A DNA stretch of 64,000 nt from Bacteroidetes bacterium RIFCSPLOWO2_12_FULL_37_12 (GCA_001769655.1 MEPC01000020.1:1-64000); one strand, 5' to 3'. Positions 54,780 to 63,619 are shown, numbered from the stretch's first letter. Translations and numbers: made by a program. The notes: generated from the sequence alone by a model not told the origin.

Positions 54780-57700
54780 TTACTTTATCTTTCTGATTTT
54801 CAGCGCTTCCCCAATCTGAATGCTCATTTCCGGTTTTTCATTCCAGTCGAGAATTTCTGAAACCTTGCAGTTGTATTGTCTGGCAATAGAGTAGAGCGTT
54901 TCTCCCTGGCTTACGGTATGATTTATAATATCAAACTTTGATTGATCGGCAAAGGCAATGGTAAGACGTTGTCCGGGTTCGATGGTGTATGAACTCAGCC
55001 GGTTAATTCTCATAATTTCATTTACTGTTGTATGATATTTATTGGCAATCTGAAAAATTGTCTCCCCATCCTTTACTGAATACAAGGTAATTTTCATACC
55101 CGGGTCAGGAAGATAATTTCCGGTATCCGGTAAATTGTAATTAGTTTTTTCAGGAGGAATATTTGTGTTTGTAAATGAAACAGCAGAGGGTTCGGGAGTT
55201 TTTGTTGATGAAACAGCAGGGGATTCGGGTGTTTTTTCGACTTTAGCAATTTCCGGATTAGTAACCCAAATAATCTGTCCGGGTTTTAATGCAGATGTTT
55301 TCAGGTTATTCCATGTTTTAATTTGATCGGGAGTTACGTTATATTTTTTTGCAAGTACAGGCAACACATCTCCTGGTTTTACTTTATGTTTGCCGGGTTC
55401 CGCTGTGGGATCGCTGATTTTTAAAACCTGCCCTTTAACAACTGCCATTGTTTTCAAGTTATTCCATGTTTTCAATTCTACAGGAGTGACACTGTATTTT
55501 TTGGCTATGGTCATTAGATTTTCACCTTGCATTGCCGTATGCTCGGCTGGTTTTGATGATGATGAGATAGGATTATTTGTTTGTGTAACCACGGGTGGTT
55601 GGGTAGCCGCAAGAGATGCGCCAGCGGGTTTACGGGAAACAGCAGGCATTTCTCCAACAATTAATTGTTCCCCAACGGTGATATCGTTTCCGGTAATATT
55701 ATTCCATTGCCTGATTTTATCAATGGAAACATTATATTTTTTTGAAATTCCAAATAACGTTTCCTTGATTTCTACAATATGGAATTTTTTGTCGTTATCC
55801 GTTTGTTGTTGTGAAACCGTTTGTTGTGCAACCGTTTGTTTTTGGACAACCGCGGGTTTTTGTATAGCCGCCGGTTTTTGTGTAACCGCAGGTGTTGTCC
55901 CGGCGGATGTTGATTGAATACGGATTTTTTGTCCTACAAAAACATGATTATTGGGTAAATTATTAATGCGCATTAACTCATCCACCGGAACACTATATTT
56001 CTGTGAAATGCGGAATAAATTATCGCCGGGAATAACAACGTAAAATCCTGATTTTTCAATTTTACCATTATCTGATTCACTCACTGTTTCAGTATTTACC
56101 AATGAAATATCCTGCTCTTCACCTCCTGAAACCCTTAACATTTGCCCAACAGAAAGATCGGGATTTCCCAACTTATTCCATGCCATCAATTGATTGATGG
56201 AACTTTTATAGAGCACGGATATTCTCCATAACGTTTCTCCTTTCATAACCTTATGAAAAACAGGTTTTGCTCCCATGTTTTCTTTTGGGTCACGGATTAA
56301 TAATTTCATTCCAACCTCTTTGGCATTGGCTGAAAGATTATTCCAAAGTAAAATTTGTTTAATGGTGCATTTGTATTTTGATGCAATGATAAACAATGAT
56401 TCCCCTTGTTTCCATTCATGATACCTGACTCCATCCGGAACAGAGGGAACGGTTTTGGTTGATTTCTTTGTGTTTGTCTTCGGCTCTGGTTTCTGGATGG
56501 TTGTATTTTTTTGTACAACAGGTTCCTTTTTTTTAATCTCTTCTTTCTTAGCTTCAGCAATGGGTTTGTCAGGAATTGTTTTTTCCGGCTTTATAGGATT
56601 ATCCGGTTTTATTTCTGTTTTTTCGGATAGATCCTTCTCTACGGTGTTAGTCGTTTTATAATTTGCGATGGCGGAATCTATGGATGGGAAAGAATCCGGT
56701 TTTGAATCTAACGAATAAACATAAACTTTTTCGTTCGGCGCAGGAGTGTCACTACTTGCAGGGGTTTCTGCTTTTATATCCGTGTCACTCAGAGCGACTG
56801 CGTTGGTATCGGATTCATCGTGCAGGGATATTTCGTCAAAACGGTTTTCTCTGATATTAATCAACATTTCAATTCCAACGGAATCCGGGCGTTGTTCCTT
56901 TAACCATAATTTCTGACCCATTTTAGGTTCTTCAGCCAGAGAAATCTCTGTGGCTTCTTTTAATTTGTTGTATTTTCTGATTAAGGAACTTTCTACGCCG
57001 AAGTTTTGAGAAATCCTCCAGAGGTTTTCGCCCAGTTTAACAATATGAAACCTAGGCAAATAAGTATGTGGTTTTTTATGCTTTCGTTCCAAGTAACAAA
57101 TCTGACCATGGTACATGGGATTCAAGGGTCCTAATTCATTGTATTCTTTTAGTTTTTCCGTAGTAATTTTCCCATCAACTGCCAGTTTTTCGTAGGTATC
57201 TCCTATTTTTGCCTGAATGGCACTAAGTCCGTTTTTAGTCATTAAAACAGGGTTCGGATTATTGGAATATAGTTCCCTCGGAATGTAATTAGTTACTCCT
57301 GGAACAGAAACGAGTGGAATAAAAACAGTGTAAGGTTTTCCTCCAGGGATTTTTACTGTTTTTAACCATTTATTGTAAGCAAAAACGGAGTCAAGATCCA
57401 CTTGGTTATTCAACGCAATTTCCTGGATAGTTTGACCCTTAACCGCTTTATATTCGAAAAGAATTACTCTAGGGTCGGCTGTGGTTCCGACTCTTTTCTG
57501 AAGAGCTATTTTACAGGATATTGCCTTTATGATATACCAATGCGTCTTGGAATTAATAATCATTTTATTGGCACTATAAAATTTATAATCAGCTACCCCT
57601 ACGGCGCCTTGTAAACCGAGGTTATAAGAAAGCAAAGCGTAAATCCAATTATTAAAAGTTGCATTATTTTTTTTTAGATACTGCGATGCCGCATGGGTTG

Positions 57701-58103
57701 ATGCAATGATATGCCTTCTTTCATCCACTTCAAGACCTGCTTCAATTCCCATTTCGTTAGCTGTCTCCTTTTTCATCTGCCAGAATCCTTCTGCGCCGGA
57801 AGAAGAAACAGCATCCGAAATCAGTTTGCTTTCCATGACTGCCAGGTATTTAAAATCATCTGGAACCTTTTCTTCTTTCAAAATCTTAGAAATAATAGGA
57901 AAGTAAGTATCGGTTCTGTCAATCAATATTTTTAAATATTTTTCGTTTTGAAGATAGGTATAAGCGTTTTTTTCAATCTCGCTCGTTACATCCTGTTCAA
58001 TGACGAGCTTCACCCCGGCAAAGTCCATTTTATCCTGTGTTGTTTGAGCAGACAAGAGAATGGTGAATGATAAAAGGAAAAGTATGGCTATGGGTTTGAC
58101 CAT
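54780..58103 (-). CDS. lytic transglycosylase with nine LysM modules
   Basis: I take the ATG at 58103 (1107 residues), since it opens the signal peptide MVKPIAILFLLSF...LLSAQ; the longer frame only translates the octamer repeat upstream. The SLT/MltD-like domain (about 55-165) is better conserved than in the paralogue: AVMESKL with the catalytic Glu, then SSGAEGFWQMK and NNWIYALLSYNLG. Nine LysM modules follow, first at about 365 and the rest from about 590 to the C-terminus (for example VFHKVMKGETLWRIS). Linkers are rich in Pro, Thr, Val and Lys. It is predicted to be exported and to cleave peptidoglycan. Its 5' leader is an eight-unit octamer repeat. Confidence 0.83.
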   Translation of the reverse strand: MVKPIAILFLLSFTILLSAQTTQDKMDFAGVKLVIEQDVTSEIEKNAYTYLQNEKYLKILIDRTDTYFPIISKILKEEKVPDDFKYLAVMESKLISDAVSSSGAEGFWQMKKETANEMGIEAGLEVDERRHIIASTHAASQYLKKNNATFNNWIYALLSYNLGLQGAVGVADYKFYSANKMIINSKTHWYIIKAISCKIALQKRVGTTADPRVILFEYKAVKGQTIQEIALNNQVDLDSVFAYNKWLKTVKIPGGKPYTVFIPLVSVPGVTNYIPRELYSNNPNPVLMTKNGLSAIQAKIGDTYEKLAVDGKITTEKLKEYNELGPLNPMYHGQICYLERKHKKPHTYLPRFHIVKLGENLWRISQNFGVESSLIRKYNKLKEATEISLAEEPKMGQKLWLKEQRPDSVGIEMLINIRENRFDEISLHDESDTNAVALSDTDIKAETPASSDTPAPNEKVYVYSLDSKPDSFPSIDSAIANYKTTNTVEKDLSEKTEIKPDNPIKPEKTIPDKPIAEAKKEEIKKKEPVVQKNTTIQKPEPKTNTKKSTKTVPSVPDGVRYHEWKQGESLFIIASKYKCTIKQILLWNNLSANAKEVGMKLLIRDPKENMGAKPVFHKVMKGETLWRISVLYKSSINQLMAWNKLGNPDLSVGQMLRVSGGEEQDISLVNTETVSESDNGKIEKSGFYVVIPGDNLFRISQKYSVPVDELMRINNLPNNHVFVGQKIRIQSTSAGTTPAVTQKPAAIQKPAVVQKQTVAQQTVSQQQTDNDKKFHIVEIKETLFGISKKYNVSIDKIRQWNNITGNDITVGEQLIVGEMPAVSRKPAGASLAATQPPVVTQTNNPISSSSKPAEHTAMQGENLMTIAKKYSVTPVELKTWNNLKTMAVVKGQVLKISDPTAEPGKHKVKPGDVLPVLAKKYNVTPDQIKTWNNLKTSALKPGQIIWVTNPEIAKVEKTPESPAVSSTKTPEPSAVSFTNTNIPPEKTNYNLPDTGNYLPDPGMKITLYSVKDGETIFQIANKYHTTVNEIMRINRLSSYTIEPGQRLTIAFADQSKFDIINHTVSQGETLYSIARQYNCKVSEILDWNEKPEMSIQIGEALKIRKIK

Positions 58104-58104
58104 T

Positions 58105-58168
58105 AGGGGTATAGAGGTATAGGGGTATAGGGGTATAAGGGTATAAGGGTATAAGGGTATAAGGGTAT
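58105..58168. repeat. octamer tandem repeat (x8) abutting the LysM gene start
   Basis: Eight 8-bp units ARGGGTAT (variants AGGGGTAT, AGAGGTAT, AAGGGTAT) run without a break. One base separates the array from the start codon of the minus-strand LysM gene, so it replaces the usual ribosome-site region. Three to four copies of the same unit stand in the same place before the glycosyltransferase gene (61823). Confidence 0.85.
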
Positions 58169-58181
58169 AAATAATTGAAAT

Positions 58182-58199
58182 GACACTGTGCACCGTGTC
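58182..58199. promoter_or_regulatory. near-perfect palindrome GACAC/GTGCAC/GTGTC
   Basis: GACACTGTGCACCGTGTC is a palindrome except for one base pair. It lies in the predicted leader of the LysM gene, just upstream of the octamer array. A related GACACGGTGCACCG is in the nuoF-mqnE hairpin, so it may be a hairpin-element remnant rather than an operator. Confidence 0.4.
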
Positions 58200-58223
58200 C
58201 TTACCTGTTTTTTTGAATATCCA

Positions 58224-58231
58224 CAAAAGTA
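58224..58231 (-). promoter_or_regulatory. -7 element for the longer LysM gene
   Basis: Minus-strand TACTTTTG matches TAnnTTTG exactly. It predicts a leader of about 115 bases that includes the palindrome and the whole octamer array. No clear TTG at the expected distance. Confidence 0.4.
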
Positions 58232-58245
58232 AGGAATATATTTTT

Positions 58246-58271
58246 TTGTTTCGTAGAAATTAATATATTTG
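58246..58271 (+). promoter_or_regulatory. promoter of yifB
   Basis: TTG (58246-58248), 15-base spacer and TATATTTG (58264-58271), an exact -7 element. It overlaps the divergent LysM promoter region. It predicts a leader of about 85 bases ending in the heptamer array. Confidence 0.5.
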
Positions 58272-58312
58272 TACCGATTTTCTACTTTTTTCACCTATCG
58301 GTTCTTAATTTA

Positions 58313-58361
58313 CCAATTTCTAATAACCAATTACTAATTACTAATTTCTAATCTCTCTATC
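58313..58361. repeat. heptamer tandem repeat (x7) ending at the yifB start
   Basis: Seven 7-bp units of the type CTAATTA (CCAATTT, CTAATAA, CCAATTA, CTAATTA, CTAATTT, CTAATCT, CTCTATC) run in unbroken phase to the base before the ATG at 58362. The last unit is degenerate. Confidence 0.75.
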
Positions 58362-59963
58362 ATGAAAAACTTCTTCCAACAGTTGGAGTCAGAAGACGAG
58401 GGTCCTGTACTCACAGCCAATCTTGTAAAAACGTATGCTTCAACCGTCTATGGAGTAAATGCAATTCCCATCACCATTGAAGTAGCGGCAAGCAATGGTT
58501 TCAGAACCTACATTGTGGGACTTCCCGATGTGGCAGTGCGCGAAAGTGTTCACCGGATAAAAACTGCATTAATATCTGCAGGATTAACTTGGCCTAAACA
58601 AAGAATTGTAGTAAACATGGCGCCTGCAGATTTACGGAAAGAGGGATCAGCTTACGACCTGACACTTGCCTTAGCCATATTAGCCGCCGCTGGAAGCATA
58701 TCTGCAGAATTAATGGAACAGTATGTGATAATGGGAGAACTTTCATTAGACGGAAATGTTCAACCCATAAAAGGTTGCTTGCCTATTGCCATTCAGGCAA
58801 AAAAAGAAGGACTCAAAGGAATAATTGTACCGGCGTCAAATGCCCGGGAAGCGGCGGTTGTTGATGGAATAGATGTGTATGGAGTTGAGTCATTAAAAGA
58901 AGCCGTTGACATTATCAATAAAGAATCATCCAAATCACCAATCAAAGTAAACAGCGTTGAGCAATTTGTAAACACCTGTGATAAATACGAGGCAGATTTT
59001 TCGGATGTCCAGGGACAGGAAAACATAAAACGGGCGTTGGAAATTTCAGCCGCAGGGGGTCATAACGTAATTTTAATAGGACCTCCGGGTTCCGGTAAAA
59101 CCATGCTAGCAAAACGTCTTCCCTCTATACTTCCCCCAATGACACTGCAGGAAGCGTTGGAAACCACTAAAATTCATTCGGTAGCTGGCAGAATTTCAAA
59201 GCACGGATCTTTGATTACACGCCGCCCGTTTCGTTCGCCCCATCATACCATAAGTGATGTGGCGTTGGTGGGCGGTGGTGGCATTCCTCAGCCAGGAGAA
59301 ATATCGCTGGCACATAACGGAGTTTTATTTTTAGATGAATTACCTGAATTTAAACGGACAGTGCTGGAGGTAATGAGACAACCCCTCGAGGAGAGAAAAG
59401 TTACGATTAGCCGTGCCAGGGTTTCAGTGGATTTTCCTGCTAATTTCATGTTGGTGGCATCCATGAATCCCTGTCCGTGCGGGTTTTATAACCATCCTGA
59501 AAAAAGATGCGTCTGTCGTCAGGGAATGGTGCAACAATATTTGAACCGGATCAGCGGTCCTTTGCTCGACCGCATAGACATTCATGTAGAAGTGACACCG
59601 GTTTCATTTAACGAAATGACTTCCCAGAGGAAAAATGAGAGAAGCGTTGACGTACGCCAACGGGTGCAAAAAGCAAGGGAAATTCAAAAGAAAAGATTTT
59701 ATGAACTTAAACTTCCGCAGGTTTATTCCAATGCGATGATGAGTCCATCCTTAGTTCAGGAAATTTGTCAGACGGATGAATCCGGTAAGAAAATGTTGAA
59801 GAATGCGATGGAAAAAATGAATTTATCGGCAAGGGCATTTGACCGCATACTGAAAGTTTCGAGAACGATTGCAGATCTTTCCTGTTGCGAAAATATCCAT
59901 CCTGAACATTTAGCGGAAGCCATCCATTACAGGAATTTAGACAGGGATAATTGGGCGGGGTGA
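58362..59963 (+). CDS. YifB/ComM-family Mg-chelatase-like AAA+ ATPase
   Basis: The 533-residue protein has an N-terminal Lon-protease-like fold domain (about 20-190), the Mg-chelatase ChlI-type AAA+ core with Walker A GPPGSGKTM at about 240 and Walker B VLFLDELPEF at about 320, a Cys-rich stretch (MNPCPCGFYNHPEKRCVC) and the C-terminal helical domain. In naturally transformable bacteria the ComM relative is a helicase for branch migration of incoming DNA; the role in this phylum is less clear. It has its own promoter and a heptamer-repeat leader. Confidence 0.92.
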   Translation: MKNFFQQLESEDEGPVLTANLVKTYASTVYGVNAIPITIEVAASNGFRTYIVGLPDVAVRESVHRIKTALISAGLTWPKQRIVVNMAPADLRKEGSAYDLTLALAILAAAGSISAELMEQYVIMGELSLDGNVQPIKGCLPIAIQAKKEGLKGIIVPASNAREAAVVDGIDVYGVESLKEAVDIINKESSKSPIKVNSVEQFVNTCDKYEADFSDVQGQENIKRALEISAAGGHNVILIGPPGSGKTMLAKRLPSILPPMTLQEALETTKIHSVAGRISKHGSLITRRPFRSPHHTISDVALVGGGGIPQPGEISLAHNGVLFLDELPEFKRTVLEVMRQPLEERKVTISRARVSVDFPANFMLVASMNPCPCGFYNHPEKRCVCRQGMVQQYLNRISGPLLDRIDIHVEVTPVSFNEMTSQRKNERSVDVRQRVQKAREIQKKRFYELKLPQVYSNAMMSPSLVQEICQTDESGKKMLKNAMEKMNLSARAFDRILKVSRTIADLSCCENIHPEHLAEAIHYRNLDRDNWAG

Positions 59964-59990
59964 TGGTGGGGGGGAAGGGAGCCCTGAGTA

Positions 59991-60438
59991 AAACCTAATC
60001 CGTAAACCTAAACCTAATCCGTAAACCTAAACCTAATCCGTAAACCTAAACCTAATCCGTAAACCTAATCCGTAAACCTAATCCGTAAACCTAATTCGTA
60101 AACTTAAACCTAAACCTAATCCTAATCCGTAAACCTAATCCTAATCCGTAAACCTAATCCTAATCCGTAAACCTAATCCGTAAACCTAAACCTAATCCTA
60201 ATCCGTAATCCTAATCCGTAAACCTAATCCGTAAACCTAATCCGTAAACCTAATCCTAATCCTAATCCGTAAACCTAATCCTAATCCGTAATCCTAATCC
60301 GTAATCCTAATCCGTAATCCTAATCCGTAAACCTAATCCGTAAACCTAATCCTAATCCTTAAACCTAATCCTAATCCGTAATCCTAATCCGTAATCCTAA
60401 TCCGTAAACCTAAACCTAATCCTTAAACCTAATCCTAA
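59991..60438. repeat. AATCCGT/AAACCT mosaic repeat array (about 450 bp)
   Basis: The entire gap between yifB and the four-helix-bundle gene is built of three short words, AATCCGT (7 bp), AAACCT and AATCCT (6 bp), most often paired as the 13-bp unit AATCCGTAAACCT, in irregular higher-order order. It stops 7 bases before the ATG at 60446. The same 13-bp unit occurs in inverse orientation behind the gene (60811-60978). Confidence 0.9.
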
Positions 60439-60445
60439 TTTTAAT

Positions 60446-60805
60446 ATGAAAAAACCAAGATTTAATCACGAAAAACTTGAAGTTTATCAGAGATCCCTGA
60501 AATTTATTACATGGTTGACTGAGGTCATTGATGCCTTAAGCAGAGGGAACGGAAATATAATTGATCAAATTGATCGTGCATCAATATCTGTTGTGCTCAA
60601 CATTGCAGAAGGAAATGGAAAACATTCAAGCAAAGAACATAAAAGATATATTGAAACTGCTAAAAGTTCTGCTCTTGAATGCGCTGCTGCTCTTGACATA
60701 ATGTTCGCTAAAAAATTAATTGATGAGCAAAAATCAGAAGAAGGAAAAGAAATGACAGAGGTGATGGTAAAGATGCTTTACAAGTTAGGCGAAAGTTTGT
60801 TGTAA
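60446..60805 (+). CDS. four-helix-bundle protein (23S rRNA intervening-sequence / Avd-like family)
   Basis: A 119-residue, all-helical protein with the family hallmarks: KLEVYQRSLKFITWLTEVI, QIDRASISVVLNIAEGNGK and the later IETAKSSALECAAALDI. Members of this family are encoded in insertions in 23S rRNA genes and, as the Avd branch, assist reverse transcriptases of diversity-generating retroelements. Here it is a free-standing gene lying between two inverted arrays of the same 13-bp repeat. No rRNA or reverse transcriptase is nearby. Its role is unknown. Confidence 0.85.
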   Translation: MKKPRFNHEKLEVYQRSLKFITWLTEVIDALSRGNGNIIDQIDRASISVVLNIAEGNGKHSSKEHKRYIETAKSSALECAAALDIMFAKKLIDEQKSEEGKEMTEVMVKMLYKLGESLL

Positions 60806-60810
60806 TGTTA

Positions 60811-60978
60811 GAAGGAAAACAGAATAGGATTACGGATTAGGTTTACGGATTAGGTTTACGGATTAGGAAAACAAATTAGGAAAACAGATTAGGAAAACAG
60901 ATTAGGAAAACAGATTAGGAAAACAGATTAGGAAAACAGATTAGGAAAACAGATTAGGAAAACAGATAAAGAAAACAG
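60811..60978. repeat. 13-bp tandem repeat (x13), inverse of the left array at its start
   Basis: Thirteen units of 13 bp: a few ATTAGGTTTACGG (exact reverse complement of the left array unit) followed by ATTAGGAAAACAG copies. It begins 6 bases after the stop of the four-helix-bundle gene. The remaining 47 bases to the glycosyltransferase stop show nothing further. Confidence 0.9.
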
Positions 60979-61025
60979 AACACCCTATACCCCAATTGCG
61001 CCACCTCCTCAAGCAATACGTAACT

Positions 61026-61823
61026 TTACCCAATAATTTCTATTCCTCTTAAGCAACGGATGTTGTGCTCTTTTTGTTTTTTATGGAGTAATTCAAAATT
61101 GTATCTGACCATTTCTTCCGAATAACTTTTGGGATGATATAAATGATAAACAATTGATTTATTTTTCATTGATTTAGTTTTAATACCATTCTCTTTAAGC
61201 CGCCATTCTATATCAACATCTTCACCCACACCGGCAAAAATATAATCCATATCAAATCCATTTACATCCATCAATGACTTTTTACCTATTCCCCAATTTC
61301 TCCCAACTAATCCTCTTCCGTCCTTTTTAATACTAAGCGAAAACAAGGGGGAATAAATTCCGTCCTTGATCATTTTAGAATCAGAAAAAAGTAAAGAAAA
61401 AAAATTCAACTTTTTCAACGATTGTTTTTGTATTATCCATTCCGAAATATTCTTACCAAGCAGAACAGCCCTTCCCTCATAAATATAACCTTCCTGGATA
61501 TTTTTAAGATAGTTATTTACAAAATGTTTGTGAGGCAGACAATCGCCATCAATAAAAACCATCTTATTGGTTTTTGAATGGATGATAGATTTATTTAACA
61601 TTTCATTTTTTCTAAATCCCTTATCTTCCTTTTGATAAATGTGCGTAATGGGAAAATTAAATAACATTCTATTCTTTGAAAGAAATTCAAAGGTCTCTTC
61701 ATTATAATCATCTTCGGATAATATGACTTCAAAATTTTTATTGCTTTGCCGGGCTAATGCCCTTAAAATCAATCTCAACTTATCTAATGCCTTGTAATAG
61801 GATATTATTACGGATAATTCCAT
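61026..61823 (-). CDS. family 2 (GT-A) glycosyltransferase
   Basis: The start is set at the ATG at 61823 (265 residues): it gives the expected MELSVIISYY beginning, while the longer frame to 61880 only translates repeat sequence. GT-A features: the N-terminal nucleotide-sugar strand, SEDDYNE, the metal-binding FIDGDCLPH at about 95 and the later GVGEDVDIEWRL with its Glu-Asp acidic pair. No membrane segment, so it is cytoplasmic. Sugar and acceptor are unknown; probably cell-surface polysaccharide. Octamer repeat units stand directly before the start codon, as at the longer LysM gene. Confidence 0.88.
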   Translation of the reverse strand: MELSVIISYYKALDKLRLILRALARQSNKNFEVILSEDDYNEETFEFLSKNRMLFNFPITHIYQKEDKGFRKNEMLNKSIIHSKTNKMVFIDGDCLPHKHFVNNYLKNIQEGYIYEGRAVLLGKNISEWIIQKQSLKKLNFFSLLFSDSKMIKDGIYSPLFSLSIKKDGRGLVGRNWGIGKKSLMDVNGFDMDYIFAGVGEDVDIEWRLKENGIKTKSMKNKSIVYHLYHPKSYSEEMVRYNFELLHKKQKEHNIRCLRGIEIIG

Positions 61824-61853
61824 GGGTATAGGGGTATAAGGATATAAGGTTAT
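61824..61853. repeat. octamer repeat (x3-4) abutting the glycosyltransferase start
   Basis: Units GGGTAT (partial, sharing bases with the start codon), AGGGGTAT, AAGGATAT and AAGGTTAT have the same 8-bp consensus as the array at 58105-58168. Confidence 0.75.
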
Positions 61854-61876
61854 AAATTTAGTTCTAATTCTCAATA

Positions 61877-61974
61877 CCAAATGCTCAATACCAAATGCTC
61901 AATGCCAAATGCCCAATGCCAAATGCTCAATGTCAAATGCTCAATGTCAAATGCTCAATGCCAAATGCTCAATG
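61877..61974. repeat. 14-bp tandem repeat (x7) between mutase and glycosyltransferase
   Basis: Seven 14-bp units CCAAATGCTCAATG with few changes; each can be split in two related 7-bp halves (CCAAATG, CTCAATG). Related words (CAATGTCC, CAATGCCTAATTA) continue to the mutase stop and also occur at 22880-22915. Confidence 0.85.
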
Positions 61975-62000
61975 TCCAATGACTAATTCTCAATGCCTAA

Positions 62001-63575
62001 TTACCCCCTATACTCCCCCCACACTTTTCTGAACGTATCGCTGATTTCTCCCAACGTCACGTAGTTTTCTACCGCCTTTAAAATGTGCGGCAGAACATTT
62101 CTGTTTTCACGGGCTGAGGATTCCAGTTCAGTGACACAGGATTCCACCATTGCTTTTTCCCGGGTTGATTTCAAATGTTTTAGCTTTTCCATTTGCATTG
62201 TTCGCGCTGATTCATCAATTCTCATCCGGTTTGGGATAATAGATTCATGCTCGGAAAATTTATTGATTCCTACTACAATTTTTTCACCGCCCTCTATTTC
62301 CTTCTGGTACCGGAACGCGGATTGGGCAATTTGATTCTGAATGTAATGTTGTTCTATCGCTTTTACAGAGCCACCCATCCCATCAATCTTTTTTATTTCT
62401 GCAAGCGCTTTTTCTTCCATCTGGTCTGTAAGGGTTTCTATAAAATAAGAACCCGCCAACGGATCTACTGTATCAGTGACACCCGATTCGTGTGCTATGA
62501 TTTGCTGAGTTCGTAATGCAATTTTCACAGCTTTCTCCCCGGGCAATGAAAGTGCTTCATCAAAACTGTTGGTATGAAGTGATTGAGTGCCACCCAACAC
62601 AGCGCTTAGCGCCTGTAGCGTGACACGAACAATATTATTTTCCGGTTGTTGTGCAGTGAGTGTGGAACCACCGGTTTGTGTATGAAAACGAAGCATCAAA
62701 GATGCCGGTTCTTTAGCACCAAGTTCTTTCATCATCTTCGCCCAGATTCGCCTTGCAGAGCGGAATTTCGCTATTTCTTCAAATAAATTATTATGTGCAT
62801 TGAAAAAAAATGACATTCGTTTGGCGAATGAATCAATCGAAAGACCTTTCTCCAATGCCGCCAGCACATAAGCTTTTCCGTTTGACAATGTAAAAGCGAG
62901 TTCCTGCACAGCGGTGGCGCCTGCTTCACGTATATGATACCCTGAAATGGAAATGGTGTTCCAGCGGGGTATTTCTTTTTCACAGTATTCAAAAACATCC
63001 GTAATTAGTTTCATAGAAGGCGTTGGAGGAAAAATATACGTTCCCCTTGCGGCATATTCTTTTAAAATATCGTTCTGAACAGTGCCATTTAACTTTTTAA
63101 GGTCTGCCCCCTGTTTCTTAGCCAATGCAATATAAAATGCAAGAAGCGTGGAGGCAGTGGCATTAATCGTCATGGAAGTGGATATTGTAGCAAGTTGAAT
63201 ATCGTCAAACAAAATTTCAATGTCTTTTAAGGAATCAATTGCTACTCCGACTTTCCCGACTTCCCCTTCTGCCAACGGGTGGTCGGAATCGTACCCGATT
63301 TGAGTAGGAAGGTCAAAAGCCACCGACAATCCGGTAGTTCCTTGCTGTAATAAATATTTATAGCGCTTGTTGGATTCTTCTGCGGTGGAAAAACCTGCAT
63401 ATTGCCGCATCGTCCATAATTTTCCGCGATACATGGTAGGATGAATGCCGCGGGTATAAGGATATTCGCCGGGAATTTCTTTTTCCTTTTGAACGGGTTC
63501 GTAATACTGCTTGATTTCTATTCCGGAATCGGTATGGAAATTTTGCTTGGGGTCAGGATTTTTTTTGTGGGACAT
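62001..63575 (-). CDS. methylmalonyl-CoA mutase, large (catalytic) subunit
   Basis: The 524-residue protein is the TIM-barrel catalytic part of the B12-dependent mutases that interconvert methylmalonyl-CoA and succinyl-CoA. It has [57 protein letters not shown] and [19 protein letters not shown], close to methylmalonyl-CoA mutases. The C-terminal B12-binding domain is missing, so a small B12-binding subunit must be encoded elsewhere, as in two-subunit mutases of this type. Relatives acting on other acyl-CoAs cannot be excluded. A five-unit heptamer repeat lies 6 bases before its start. Confidence 0.9.
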   Translation of the reverse strand: MSHKKNPDPKQNFHTDSGIEIKQYYEPVQKEKEIPGEYPYTRGIHPTMYRGKLWTMRQYAGFSTAEESNKRYKYLLQQGTTGLSVAFDLPTQIGYDSDHPLAEGEVGKVGVAIDSLKDIEILFDDIQLATISTSMTINATASTLLAFYIALAKKQGADLKKLNGTVQNDILKEYAARGTYIFPPTPSMKLITDVFEYCEKEIPRWNTISISGYHIREAGATAVQELAFTLSNGKAYVLAALEKGLSIDSFAKRMSFFFNAHNNLFEEIAKFRSARRIWAKMMKELGAKEPASLMLRFHTQTGGSTLTAQQPENNIVRVTLQALSAVLGGTQSLHTNSFDEALSLPGEKAVKIALRTQQIIAHESGVTDTVDPLAGSYFIETLTDQMEEKALAEIKKIDGMGGSVKAIEQHYIQNQIAQSAFRYQKEIEGGEKIVVGINKFSEHESIIPNRMRIDESARTMQMEKLKHLKSTREKAMVESCVTELESSARENRNVLPHILKAVENYVTLGEISDTFRKVWGEYRG

Positions 63576-63581
63576 TTATGA

Positions 63582-63616
63582 GATTTACGCTTTACGAATT
63601 ACGATTTACGCCTTAC
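63582..63616. repeat. heptamer tandem repeat (x5) before the mutase start
   Basis: Units GATTTAC, GCTTTAC, GAATTAC, GATTTAC, GCCTTAC (GNNTTAC) fill the gap between the upstream gene stop (63620) and the mutase start (63575). Confidence 0.75.
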
Positions 63617-63619
63617 CAA

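Noticed and set aside
54780-58226. Longer N-terminus of the LysM protein reading the octamer repeat (YPYTLIPL units)
   Set aside because: The signal peptide begins at the ATG at 58103; translated repeat before a signal peptide would block export.
59991-60438. CRISPR array or telomere-like sequence
   Set aside because: The 6/7-bp words follow each other with no unique spacers and no cas genes. The telomere likeness (CCTAA) is superficial and the array is internal.
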